From CAZPKH01 sp964407165 (GTDB taxonomy: Bacteria; Bacteroidota; Bacteroidia; Bacteroidales; Muribaculaceae): a stretch of 51,928 bases of DNA. The notes beneath the pieces were generated by a model, which saw only the letters and a program-made list of their open reading frames with translations, was not told the DNA's origin and did no database searches. Both the position numbers and the translations under genes were made by a program. Each line of letters starts with the position of its first letter. The first letter of the stretch is position 1. Location: positions 1-51,928 of the forward strand of contig CAYOUJ010000012.1 of NCBI GenBank assembly GCA_964407165.1, in the 5' to 3' direction. Positions 8,004 through 15,735 of this stretch are shown here, piece by piece.

Positions 8004-8432
8004 ATGAAGAAAACAGACAAGGAAAAGAGCAAGATAGACCTCGCGGCCGAGCAGGAGGCCCTGCGCGCACCCGCCTGGACACAGTGGGCACTCAACATCG
8101 GCCTGCTGCTCATCATGACCGGCACCGTCGTGCCCCTGTTCACCGTAAGCCGGCCTCCGATGTGGGACAAGATACTCTTCGCCGTCGGCTGCGCCGGTGT
8201 GCTCGTGGCGCGCCTCTTCGCCCCTTACAGCGGCAAAGTGCTTCGCATCAAGCGCCTCAAACGCATAGAGAGCTGGACGGCCATAATATTCTGCGTCGGA
8301 GCCTTCTTCATGTTCACCGGCACCCGCTGGGGCATCGGCGCCAACGACTGGCTTGCGTTCACCATGGCCGGCGCCTTCCTCACCGCCTTCACCTCCATCA
8401 TGATCCCCCGCGCCCTCAAAAAGAGTTTATAA
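8004..8432 (+). CDS. Conserved four-helix membrane protein, unknown function
   Basis: A 142-residue protein with a charged, basic N-terminus (MKKTDKEKSK) and four predicted membrane segments at about residues 28-48, 54-72, 88-107 and 112-133. I recognise the pattern as a conserved Bacteroidales hypothetical found next to the FtsB-like gene but know no function. It starts 31 bases after the ftsB-like stop, across the TGATTAG repeat. Its last codons AGT TTA TAA run into the TTATAACTTATAAC palindrome, so the repeat supplies the stop. Confidence 0.75.
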   Translation: MKKTDKEKSKIDLAAEQEALRAPAWTQWALNIGLLLIMTGTVVPLFTVSRPPMWDKILFAVGCAGVLVARLFAPYSGKVLRIKRLKRIESWTAIIFCVGAFFMFTGTRWGIGANDWLAFTMAGAFLTAFTSIMIPRALKKSL

Positions 8433-8525
8433 CTTATAACTTATAACTTATAGTTTATAACTGCCATCCGGACAGACTGTTGTCCGGATGGCAGTTATAA
8501 GTTATAAGTTATAAACTATAAGTTG
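8428..8525. terminator. Long palindrome between convergent genes (AACTTATAA phrase)
   Basis: A GC-rich core with perfect 20-base arms (8455-8474 and 8481-8500, containing CTGCCATCCGGACA) is flanked on both sides by tandem AACTTATAA units that also pair with each other. It separates two convergent genes and contains the stop codons of both. A cruciform or bidirectional terminator is likely. Confidence 0.75.
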
Positions 8526-9781
8526 AGAAGCCAGGCGTAGGCGGGACGCAGGCGTATGGTCAGGTCGCCCGCGGCGATGTCGCGGCTCTGGTTGTCTGTG
8601 AGTATCAGCAGGTCGGTGCAGCCCGTCACGCGCGAGAGCGACTGTAGGCCGCTCACCTTGCGCCGCAGGCGCCGCGTGTCGGTGGCGTCGTAGCACACTT
8701 GTATCCCCTGCTGCATCTGCATGTCGCGGCACACCACGAAGTCGCACTCGACGGTGCGGTCGGCGTAATAATGCACGAAGAACCCCTCGGGCACGACGGT
8801 GTGCAGCAGGTGACGGTTGATGACCGTGAGCATCGACCGCTCCATGTCTTCCGGCGTCAGCGTGCGCGGAGAAAAGTGTGTAACGGCAGGGTCTATGGCA
8901 TAGAGTTTCTCGCCGATGGTGCGCTGCTTGTCGCGGAACGCTATCTTCTCCAGGCCGAGCATCAGGCCCGAGCGCTTCAGCAGCGACAGATATTTCTTGA
9001 CCGTGTGCTCGGAGCGCACGTCAAACTCGTCGGCCAGGCGGCGGTATGACAGTGTGATGGGCGACTTGTCGAGCACGTAGCGCGCCAGGCGCACAAACTC
9101 GTCGTTGTTGGCGATGGTCGATGACCGCTCGAGGGTGTAGCGCAGCGAGGTGTTGATCACATCGTCGAGGTATCGGCGGAATCGAATGGCGCCAATCATG
9201 CCGGGGAGGCCGCCACGGCGCAGGTATTCGTCGAAGAGCGCGCGCAGCGAGGCCACGGCATGGGTGGAGGTGTCGGTGACGTCGAGCCCGCGGTATTCGC
9301 ACAGCTCGCGGAAGGTCAGGGGGAAGAGGTGCACGTCGTTGACGGCCTCGCCCACGCGCTCCATCATAATGTGGCAGCCGCTGACGGTGACGATGGCGCG
9401 CATGCCGTGCGAGGCCATGACGGAGAGGGCCTCGAGCCAGTCCTGCAGGCGGGGCAGCTCGTCGAAGAGTATATAGTTGCACCGTCCGCCGATCTTGAAC
9501 GTCACTTCGAGTATGTCCTCAAGGTCGGCGGGGGTGAGATTGGCAAGTCTGGGGTCGTCAAAATTAATGTAACCGAATTGTAAATCGTGTGCCTGCAGCA
9601 ACTCGACAGCCATCGTGGTCTTGCCTGCACCGCGCACACCTGTAAGCACTTGCGGGACGGCAGGGTCGACGACGTTGATACGCCGCTCATACTCAAGCCT
9701 ATGCAAGTACTTTGCCGGCAAGCGCGACGACAGTTTCTCACGCTGGCCGGCAAGGATGGTTTCTAATATGCGTTTATCCAT
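8516..9781 (-). CDS. AAA ATPase with DUF4143 domain
   Basis: A 421-residue P-loop ATPase of the AAA_14/DUF4143 group, common as stand-alone genes in Bacteroidales and of unknown role. The N-terminal ATPase has a Walker A at VLTGVRGAGKTTM and a Walker B-like YILFDELPRL, followed by a sensor-like VTVSGCH. The C-terminal DUF4143 part includes a winged-helix-like stretch (LSYRRLADEFDVRSEHTVKKYLSLLKRSGL) and a nuclease-like YYADRTVECDFVVCR. The ATG at 9781 (MDKRILETI) is chosen over a longer frame to 9814 because it starts with the usual family sequence. Its final Asn-Leu-stop is encoded by the palindrome repeat. No partner gene is adjacent. Confidence 0.85.
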   Translation of the reverse strand: MDKRILETILAGQREKLSSRLPAKYLHRLEYERRINVVDPAVPQVLTGVRGAGKTTMAVELLQAHDLQFGYINFDDPRLANLTPADLEDILEVTFKIGGRCNYILFDELPRLQDWLEALSVMASHGMRAIVTVSGCHIMMERVGEAVNDVHLFPLTFRELCEYRGLDVTDTSTHAVASLRALFDEYLRRGGLPGMIGAIRFRRYLDDVINTSLRYTLERSSTIANNDEFVRLARYVLDKSPITLSYRRLADEFDVRSEHTVKKYLSLLKRSGLMLGLEKIAFRDKQRTIGEKLYAIDPAVTHFSPRTLTPEDMERSMLTVINRHLLHTVVPEGFFVHYYADRTVECDFVVCRDMQMQQGIQVCYDATDTRRLRRKVSGLQSLSRVTGCTDLLILTDNQSRDIAAGDLTIRLRPAYAWLLNL

Positions 9782-9848
9782 TGAAGATTTGCGGGAGCAG
9801 ACGGAGAGAGACAAAAATGGCGCTCAGGCGCCGTACACTACCGCACCA

Positions 9849-9856
9849 CAAAGGTA
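9849..9856 (-). promoter_or_regulatory. -7 element of the DUF4143 ATPase gene
   Basis: Reads TACCTTTG on the minus strand, an exact match, 67 bases before the ATG at 9781. Confidence 0.65.
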
Positions 9857-9921
9857 AAAAATAAATTTGAATAAAGTAACCTTCCTGTAATTATTTAACA
9901 ATTATTAGTACAACAACCACC

Positions 9922-9970
9922 AAATTGGGATTTGGAATTTGGGTAATTTCCAAATCCCAAATCCCAATTT
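9922..9970. repeat. AAATCCCAAATCCC phrase palindrome
   Basis: Perfect 14-base arms AAATTGGGATTTGG (9922-9935) and its complement (9957-9970), with further AAATCCC units between. It lies between two divergent genes, just upstream of a promoter. The same phrase is found in frame inside the DEAD-box helicase gene near 45141 and, diverged, in the wbqC-like gene near 15230. Confidence 0.75.
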
Positions 9971-9990
9971 CCTATTTCCAATTTATTTTG

Positions 9991-9998
9991 TAAATTTG
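9991..9998 (+). promoter_or_regulatory. -7 element 8 bases before a start codon
   Basis: TAAATTTG, an exact TAnnTTTG match. The ATG at 10007 begins 8 bases later, so the transcript would have a leader of only a few bases. Confidence 0.6.
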
Positions 9999-10006
9999 CC
10001 GCTGAC

Positions 10007-11632
10007 ATGAAGATAACCGTTTACTTTCTTGCATCTACCTTATTATTGCTCCTCGCCGGCTGCGGGGCGCAAGGACGCGGCCCTGCTCCCGTGCTCGGCG
10101 AGGTGGACAATGTAATAGCCCGCACCCCTGAATATGACGCCACCCGCGAGCAGGCCATCGCCACGCTCAAGCACCGCCGCGACGCCGCCCCGGCCGCCAG
10201 CCTCGAGCGCTACGAACTGGGCGAGCAGCTCTTCGGCCTCTACGAGAGCTACCAGTGCGACTCAGCCCTGGCTACACTGGCTGCCAACGCCGCCGTCGCC
10301 GAGGCCCTGGGGCGCCGCGACCTGACGGCCGTCGTAGAGCTGCAGCGCGCGGCCCTGCTGAGCAAGGCCGGCCTTTACACCGAGGCTTTCAACAGCCTGG
10401 GGCGCCTCGCCGCCGCGGAACTCGACTCGGCGGCACGTGCCGCTTATTACCTGTGCTACAGCGACCTCTACCAATACCTCATCGAATACGAGGGTGACCG
10501 CACATTTTCCGCCGACTATCACCGGCTCAAGCAGGCATACTCCGACTCCTGCGCACTCTACGCTCGCCCTACCGGCTCTGAACTGGTGGCGCTGACAGCC
10601 AGCAACCTCATCGACGGCGGCAACATCGACGGTGGATTGCAGCTTCTGGAGGAAAACCTGCCGCTATACCAGAGCGGCTCGCGCGAATATTCAGTCATCG
10701 CCTCAATCTATGCCTACGGATGCCTCCAGAAGGGCGACACCGACGGCGCCATGCAATATTACGCCCTGGCGGCCATGAGCGACATGCAAGGGTGCATCAA
10801 GGAGAACATGGCCCTGCGCGCCCTCGGCGAGATAATGTATGACCGCGGCGACATCTCACGGGCCAACCGCTACCTGAAAAAGAGCATGGACGACGCCAAC
10901 TTCTTCTCGGCGCGCATGCGCGGCAACCAGTCGGCCAACCTGCTGCCGCTCGTCTCCGACAGCTTCCAGCAGCTGCAGGAGAGCCAGCAACGGTTGCTGC
11001 GCTGGTTTCTCATCGTCACCGTGGCGCTGCTTGTGGCCCTGATGGTCGCCGCCTTCTTCGCCCTGCGCCAACTGCGAGCCGTGCGACGGCTGAACTACGA
11101 ACTACAAACTACGAACTACGAACTTGAGGCCAAGTCTGAGCAACTACGAACCACTAACTCCGAGCTGGAGGAAGCGAACAAGATCAAGGAGGAGTACCTC
11201 GGCCGGTTCCTGCAGCTCTGCTCCGGCTATATCAGCACCCTCGAGCAATACCGCAAGATGCTCTACCAGCGCGCCACCGCCGGCTCGCTGCAGGATCTCT
11301 ACCGGCAGCTGAAGAGCCAGAAAATCATCAACGACACCCTCACGGGATTCTATGCCGCCTTCGACGACGCCTTCCTCAACATCTACCCCGACTTCGTCGA
11401 GCGCTTCAACTCCCTGCTCACCCCTGAGGGCCGGAGCACCCCGCGCGCCGGCGAGCGACTCAACACCGAGATGCGCATCTTCGCCCTCATCCGCCTGGGC
11501 ATCACCGACTCGGCGCGCATCGCCGACTTCCTCCGCTGCTCCATCACCACCGTCTACACCTACCGCTCCAAAATCAAGAGCCGCACCCTCCCCTCCGTCC
11601 CCGACTTCGAATCAGCCCTCTCAACCCCTTGA
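10007..11632 (+). CDS. DUF6377-type TPR membrane regulator with C-terminal HTH
   Basis: A 541-residue protein typical of Bacteroidales cell-surface-sensing regulators. The N-terminus is a lipoprotein-like signal (LLLLLAGCGA, Cys 19). Residues about 40-320 are helical TPR-like repeats, predicted periplasmic. A transmembrane helix lies at about residues 330-350, followed by a coiled coil (about 360-395) and a cytoplasmic domain ending in a LuxR-like helix-turn-helix (LGITDSARIADFLRCSITTV). The coiled coil is encoded by a tandem AACTACGAACTAC phrase, so a nucleotide repeat appears to have produced its NYELQTTNYELE heptads. It lies 149 bases upstream of a secreted Ig-like protein gene that has its own promoter; a regulatory link is possible but unproven. 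Confidence 0.85.
   Translation: MKITVYFLASTLLLLLAGCGAQGRGPAPVLGEVDNVIARTPEYDATREQAIATLKHRRDAAPAASLERYELGEQLFGLYESYQCDSALATLAANAAVAEALGRRDLTAVVELQRAALLSKAGLYTEAFNSLGRLAAAELDSAARAAYYLCYSDLYQYLIEYEGDRTFSADYHRLKQAYSDSCALYARPTGSELVALTASNLIDGGNIDGGLQLLEENLPLYQSGSREYSVIASIYAYGCLQKGDTDGAMQYYALAAMSDMQGCIKENMALRALGEIMYDRGDISRANRYLKKSMDDANFFSARMRGNQSANLLPLVSDSFQQLQESQQRLLRWFLIVTVALLVALMVAAFFALRQLRAVRRLNYELQTTNYELEAKSEQLRTTNSELEEANKIKEEYLGRFLQLCSGYISTLEQYRKMLYQRATAGSLQDLYRQLKSQKIINDTLTGFYAAFDDAFLNIYPDFVERFNSLLTPEGRSTPRAGERLNTEMRIFALIRLGITDSARIADFLRCSITTVYTYRSKIKSRTLPSVPDFESALSTP
11092..11158 (+). repeat. AACTACGAACTAC phrase inside the regulator gene
   Basis: Tandem variants of AACTACGAACT run through the coding sequence of the coiled coil after the membrane helix. 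The unit looks like the intergenic phrase repeats of this window but is in frame. Confidence 0.65.
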
Positions 11633-11700
11633 CAGAAAGCTGACGGAGAAGTAATGATTTTTTAATGGAAGGGGGTGGGTGATTTATGAAAAAAGTTTAG

Positions 11701-11708
11701 TATCTTTG
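11701..11708 (+). promoter_or_regulatory. -7 element of the secreted Ig-like protein gene
   Basis: TATCTTTG, an exact match. The leader would be about 65 bases, AT-rich, with a weak CCGTATCCAGACGG dyad. The rest of the gap (11633-11700) shows no gene. Confidence 0.65.
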
Positions 11709-11781
11709 TCGCGAATTTATAACTATCTATCTAAACCGTATCCAGACGGCTATTATCCAAACCCTTAAATAACTAAACTTT

Positions 11782-13155
11782 ATGAAGAAATTTTTACGCT
11801 TTGCCGCAGTGGCAGCGATGCTTGCCGCCACTACCGCCGCCTTCGGCCAGAAGGTGAGCTTCGACTTCTCGACCAACACGGGCAGCTTCCCCGAGGGGAG
11901 CTCAGCCGGCGTGACGGAGGGTACCTACACGGTCAACGGCTACACGTTCACCGTAGAGGCCACCACCTCGTTCTACTACAACACCCAGGGCTATCTGATG
12001 CTGGGCAAGAAGGACTCTAAGCTGATCCTGCCGAAGTTTGACTTCGCCGTGAGCAAGATCGAGTTCGTCGGCCGCGACGGCGCCAGCGGCAGCACGCTGT
12101 GCAATCTGTACGTGGGCGACGTGGCCGTGAGCACTCAGACCACGGGCTGCAAGGTGACCAACACTTACGAGATTGCCACTGAGTATCAGGCTGCCGGCAA
12201 CCAGTATGCTTACGTGGTTGAGTCGGCCCACAACGCCCAGATCGTGGGCATCAACGTCTACGAGGCCACGGGCGACGAGAAGAAGTCGGCCGGCCTGTCG
12301 TGGAGCGAGACCAAGGTAGTCGTGGAGAAGGGCGGCGAGTTCACCGCACCGACCCTGACGAAGGCCACCACCGCCACTGTCACCTTCGCCTCTGACAACG
12401 AGGCTGTCGCCACCGTCAACGCCGACGGCGTCATCTCCCTTGCCGGTGAGCTCGGCACCGCCATTGTCACCGCCACCGCCGCCGAGAACGACGAGTACAA
12501 GGCCGGCGAGGCCAGCGTCACCATCGTGGTGGTCAGCTACAACACCTACAAGAAGGTCACCGCCGTTACTGCCGGCAAGAAGTATCTGATCGTGGCCCAG
12601 CGCGACGGCAACACCTATTATGCTTATCCCATCAGCGCCACTTACAGCTACGGCTATCTGAGCGTGGGCACCGCCAACGGCATTGTAGACGAGCTGCAGG
12701 TCAGCACGGAGTATGACGACGCCTTCACCATCAGCGCCTACGACGACGGCTACGCCATCCAGGACTACCTGGGCCGCTACTACTACGCCGACGGCTCGCA
12801 CGCCTCCTTCCAGGTTGCCACCGAGGCTCCCGACAATGCCTGGAGCATCAAGGCCAACGCCGACGGCACGTTCGACATGACCTTCGGCACCTCAAACGGC
12901 GACTACACCATCTACTGGGGCCAGGGCACGTACACCACGTTCGGCATGTACACCTCGCAGCCCGACGGCACGGTCAAGCCGATGCTCTTTGAGGATGCCA
13001 CCAGCGGCATCGACGCCATCAGCGTTGACAACACCGTCGACCCCAACGCTCCCGTTGTTTACTACAACCTGCAGGGCGCCCGCGTCAACAACCCCGCCAC
13101 CGGCATCTACATCCGCGTGCAGGGCAACAACGCCTCCAAGGTCTACGTCAAGTAA
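11782..13155 (+). CDS. Secreted protein with bacterial Ig-like domain and C-terminal sorting-type tail
   Basis: A 457-residue exported protein. A signal peptide covers residues 1-22 (cleavage after AAFG). The first 150 residues are beta-rich (FDFSTNTGSFPEGSS). Residues about 170-252 read as a Big2-type Ig-like domain (TLTKATTATVTFASDNEAVATVNADGVISL). A tyrosine-rich beta region follows, and the last 30 residues (VVYYNLQGARVNNPATGIYI, ending KVYVK) form the short C-terminal domain found on many Bacteroidales surface proteins and resembling type IX secretion sorting tails. The protein is probably surface-exposed or released. A PorZ-like gene in the same window agrees with a type IX route. Ligand or substrate is unknown. 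Confidence 0.82.
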   Translation: MKKFLRFAAVAAMLAATTAAFGQKVSFDFSTNTGSFPEGSSAGVTEGTYTVNGYTFTVEATTSFYYNTQGYLMLGKKDSKLILPKFDFAVSKIEFVGRDGASGSTLCNLYVGDVAVSTQTTGCKVTNTYEIATEYQAAGNQYAYVVESAHNAQIVGINVYEATGDEKKSAGLSWSETKVVVEKGGEFTAPTLTKATTATVTFASDNEAVATVNADGVISLAGELGTAIVTATAAENDEYKAGEASVTIVVVSYNTYKKVTAVTAGKKYLIVAQRDGNTYYAYPISATYSYGYLSVGTANGIVDELQVSTEYDDAFTISAYDDGYAIQDYLGRYYYADGSHASFQVATEAPDNAWSIKANADGTFDMTFGTSNGDYTIYWGQGTYTTFGMYTSQPDGTVKPMLFEDATSGIDAISVDNTVDPNAPVVYYNLQGARVNNPATGIYIRVQGNNASKVYVK

Positions 13156-13179
13156 GCACTTTTTAAGGACCTAACTATT

Positions 13180-13227
13180 AACATGGTCTTTAACCGGTTA
13201 ATCGATTAACCGGTTAAAGACCATGTT
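13180..13227. terminator. Perfect 48-bp palindrome, TTTAACCGGTTAA phrase
   Basis: A perfect, loop-free 48-base palindrome built on ATGGTCTTTAACCGGTTAA, followed on the plus strand by TTTTGT. It follows the secreted-protein gene, where it should act as a terminator. Relatives lie at 45326-45373, 46418-46441 (half element) and 46565-46594. Confidence 0.8.
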
Positions 13228-13275
13228 TTGTACATTTTTAAGAGGTCCCGAGGGGGAAAATTGGGAGAAAAGCGT

Positions 13276-13283
13276 TAACTTTG
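13276..13283 (+). promoter_or_regulatory. -7 element of lepB
   Basis: TAACTTTG, an exact match, ends 9 bases before the ATG at 13293, predicting a very short leader. Confidence 0.65.
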
Positions 13284-13292
13284 CGGGCGATT

Positions 13293-15053
13293 ATGAATGA
13301 CAACAAATTAGACCCGAAATCAGAAAATACAGAGACCTCGAAATCCCGAGATGCCGAGAACTCGAATTCTCGAAATCCCGAAATCTCGAAATCACGGGAG
13401 GCCGAAGCCAAACCCGCCGAAGAGAAGCCCGACACCACTGTCATGCCGCCGAAGCCTCGCCCCAAGCGCAAGCCCAAGGCCGAGACCAAGATGGCGTCGG
13501 TGACGCCGTGCCCCACTGCGCCACCCAAGGGTGAGACAGTGGTTGCGCCGGCAGGCCCACCCCAAGCCCCTCCCCTTGGGGAGGGGCTTACCAAGAGCGA
13601 AGTGTCCCCACCCCTTGGGGGGGGGTCGGTGGGGGCTACCACCCTGCGCGAGCGCATTGCCTCTACCAAGAAGACGCGCTGGATACGTTTCGCGCTCGTC
13701 TCCATTATCTTCTTTCTCTGGGTAGCGTGGCTCGGCTCCTGGTGGGTCAGCATTTTCTGGCTGCTGCTGCTCGACATCTATATCACCGGATATATTCCGC
13801 TGACCTGGTGGAAGAAAACGAAAAATAAGGCTGTCTACACACTTATGTCGTGGGTCGACGCGATAGTATATGCCCTGGTGCTGGTCTACTTCGTGTTCAC
13901 CTTCCTGGGGCAGAACTATCAGATACCGTCATCGTCGCTTGAGAAGAGCCTGCTGGTTGGCGACTATCTGGTGGTCAACAAGATAGCCTACGGACCTCGC
14001 GTGCCTAACACGCCCATACACTTCCCGCTGGTGCAGAACACGTTCCCGTGGGGCACGAAGAGCTATGTTGAGTGGCCGGAGTGGGAGTACCACCGTCTGC
14101 AGGGCCTGGGCAGCGTGGAGCGCGGCGACATAGTGGTGTTTAACTTCCCTGCCGGCGACACGGTGGCCGTGCGCGCGCAAAACCCTGACTACTACACCCT
14201 CTGTGCCATAAAGGGTCGCGAGTTTGTCAACACCCATCCCGAAATATTCGGCGAGATAATATACCGCCCCGTAGACCGGCGCGAGAACTATGTCAAGCGT
14301 GCCGTAGGCCTCCCCGGAGAGTGGCTGAAGATACGCGACGGGGTCATCTATATCAACGGTGAACCGCTGGAGCAGCCAAAGAATGTGCAGTTTAACTACT
14401 TTGTACAAGTCAACGGCTCTCTGACCGACGACTACTTCAAGCAACTGGGCATCTCTAAGGACGACCGCAACATAATGCCTATGGACCCCGACAACGTGGC
14501 CATGCTGCGCTACTATGGGTTCAACATCCCTGACGAGGGACCCTTTCCCACCATCTACGCCATGCCTCTGACAGAGGAGATGATCGGACAACTGAAAGCC
14601 AACACACAGGTGGTGAAGATGGAGCGAATACCGGCCTGGTCGGGCGACTATCTATTCCCGCTGGCTGTAGCCGACGAATACGGGTGGACGCGCGCCGACT
14701 ACGGGCCGGTGTGGATACCGCAGAAGGGTGCGACTGTTCGCCTCGACTCCATCTCTTGGCCGATGTATGAACGGTGCATACGCAACTATGAGCACCATCC
14801 CGAGGCCTATTGGGACGGCGCCAAAGGTGTGGCCATGATCAATGACAAGCCGACGGAATATTACACATTCTCGATGGACTACTACTTCATGATGGGCGAC
14901 AACCGCGACAACTCGCTGGACTCACGCTACTGGGGTTTCGTGCCCGAGGATCATATAGTAGGCCGTCCTGAGCTGGTGCTCATCTCGTTTGACAAAGACA
15001 ACGGAGGGATCCGTTGGAACCGCCTTTTCCGCCGTGCCAACCCTGACAAATAA
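13293..15053 (+). CDS. lepB: Signal peptidase I with a long repeat-derived N-terminal extension
   Basis: A 586-residue membrane serine protease that removes Sec signal peptides at the periplasmic face. The catalytic Ser is in IPSSSLEKSLLVGD (about residue 215) and the general-base Lys in ENYVKRAVGLPGEW (about 335). The closing box MMGDNRDNSLDSRYWGFVPE is intact, and a large insertion between these boxes is usual in Bacteroidota. Membrane helices lie at about 132-147, 149-167 and 187-206. The first 125 residues are disordered and encoded by two kinds of repeat: CGAAATCCC units giving SKSRDAENSNSRNPEISKSR, and GC hairpins giving APPLGEG and SPPLGGG. The catalytic domain is unaffected. The wbqC-like gene overlaps or directly follows it. 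Confidence 0.95.
   Translation: MNDNKLDPKSENTETSKSRDAENSNSRNPEISKSREAEAKPAEEKPDTTVMPPKPRPKRKPKAETKMASVTPCPTAPPKGETVVAPAGPPQAPPLGEGLTKSEVSPPLGGGSVGATTLRERIASTKKTRWIRFALVSIIFFLWVAWLGSWWVSIFWLLLLDIYITGYIPLTWWKKTKNKAVYTLMSWVDAIVYALVLVYFVFTFLGQNYQIPSSSLEKSLLVGDYLVVNKIAYGPRVPNTPIHFPLVQNTFPWGTKSYVEWPEWEYHRLQGLGSVERGDIVVFNFPAGDTVAVRAQNPDYYTLCAIKGREFVNTHPEIFGEIIYRPVDRRENYVKRAVGLPGEWLKIRDGVIYINGEPLEQPKNVQFNYFVQVNGSLTDDYFKQLGISKDDRNIMPMDPDNVAMLRYYGFNIPDEGPFPTIYAMPLTEEMIGQLKANTQVVKMERIPAWSGDYLFPLAVADEYGWTRADYGPVWIPQKGATVRLDSISWPMYERCIRNYEHHPEAYWDGAKGVAMINDKPTEYYTFSMDYYFMMGDNRDNSLDSRYWGFVPEDHIVGRPELVLISFDKDNGGIRWNRLFRRANPDK
13336..13400 (+). repeat. CGAAATCCCGAAATCTC phrase inside lepB
   Basis: Tandem variants of CTCGAAATCCCGA, some self-complementary (GAGAACTCGAATTCTC), are read in frame as Ser-Lys-Ser-Arg-type residues. 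The same phrase is intergenic at 38586-38655. Confidence 0.75.
13564..13636 (+). repeat. CCCC-TT-GGGG hairpins inside lepB
   Basis: A perfect 12-bp stem AAGCCCCTCCCC/GGGGAGGGGCTT with a 2-base loop (13564-13589) is followed by CCCCACCCCTTGGGG and a G-rich run up to 13636. Both are in frame and encode Pro/Gly-rich linker. Confidence 0.75.
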
Positions 15054-15672
15054 CCTCCTACCGGCCCCAATGCGTTACGGGGGCAGCGTGGAGTACTGGG
15101 CTGTGGCATGGGCCGCAGGAGGGTTGGTGGTGGACATCAGCCGCCGGTACAACAAGCGCGAGAAAGCGACACATCGCATGGACATCTGCGACACGCACGG
15201 GCATACTCAGCTGACCGTGCCCATAACTTGGAATTTGGGAGTTGGGAATGGTGAATTAAGGCCGCTAAGGTGGTCTGACATTGACGTGTCGGCGCACGGA
15301 CACTGGTGGACGATACATCTTACCGCCTTGCGCTCTGCCTACGGCCGTACGCCGTTTTATGAGTTTTACGAGGACTTGCTGCTGCCGCTATACACCTCGC
15401 GCTACGAACATGAGCGTGTGAAATTGTGGGAGCTGAACCGCGAGATGGACTCAGTCATCGCCCAAATGCTTGAGATGCCTGCGCCACAATATATACAGGC
15501 CGCGCCCGCAGTCCCCCCTATCCCCCCCCTGAAGGAGGGGGCGGAATATTGGCAAGTGCGCGCCGACAAGTTCGGGTTCATGCCGGGACTGAGCATACTC
15601 GACCTTATATTCAACCTCGGTCCGGAGGCTCAGCTCCACCTTGAGCGCCTCACTGGCGTGAGTCCAAAATAA
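15034..15672 (+). CDS. WbqC-like family protein
   Basis: A protein of about 212 residues of the WbqC-like family, often found beside cell-envelope genes and downstream of lepB in Bacteroidales; biochemical role unknown. The family signature is visible: LLPAPMRYGGSVEYWAVAW near the start, YNKREKATHRMDICDTHG, LTVPI, WTIHLTALRSAYGRTPFYEFYEDLL, and FMPGLSILDLIFNLGPEA near the end. The GTG at 15034 is preferred to the ATG at 15070 because the conserved LLPAP sits between them; it overlaps the lepB end by 20 bases. Two phrase repeats interrupt the reading frame without breaking it (TTGGGAGTTGGGAATGG near 15233 and a C7/G5 run near 15522). The stop codon is the first triplet of a 54-bp palindrome. 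Confidence 0.82.
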   Translation: MPTLTNNLLPAPMRYGGSVEYWAVAWAAGGLVVDISRRYNKREKATHRMDICDTHGHTQLTVPITWNLGVGNGELRPLRWSDIDVSAHGHWWTIHLTALRSAYGRTPFYEFYEDLLLPLYTSRYEHERVKLWELNREMDSVIAQMLEMPAPQYIQAAPAVPPIPPLKEGAEYWQVRADKFGFMPGLSILDLIFNLGPEAQLHLERLTGVSPK

Positions 15673-15723
15673 ATCGATAGCCCATCGATGATTGTCGACA
15701 ATCATCGATGGGCTATCGATTTA
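15670..15723. terminator. Perfect 54-bp palindrome between convergent genes
   Basis: The 27-base half TAAATCGATAGCC...GTC is followed immediately by its exact complement, centred on GTCGAC. It begins at the wbqC-like stop codon and ends 13 bases before the end of the minus-strand gene, so it should work as a bidirectional terminator or extrude as a cruciform. Confidence 0.85.
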
Positions 15724-15735
15724 TTCCGATTAATG

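Noticed and set aside
11902..12801. 299-codon open frame on the minus strand opposite the secreted Ig-like protein
   Set aside because: Its protein is Gly/Val/His-rich with no recognisable domain, whereas the plus frame has a signal peptide and an Ig-like domain.
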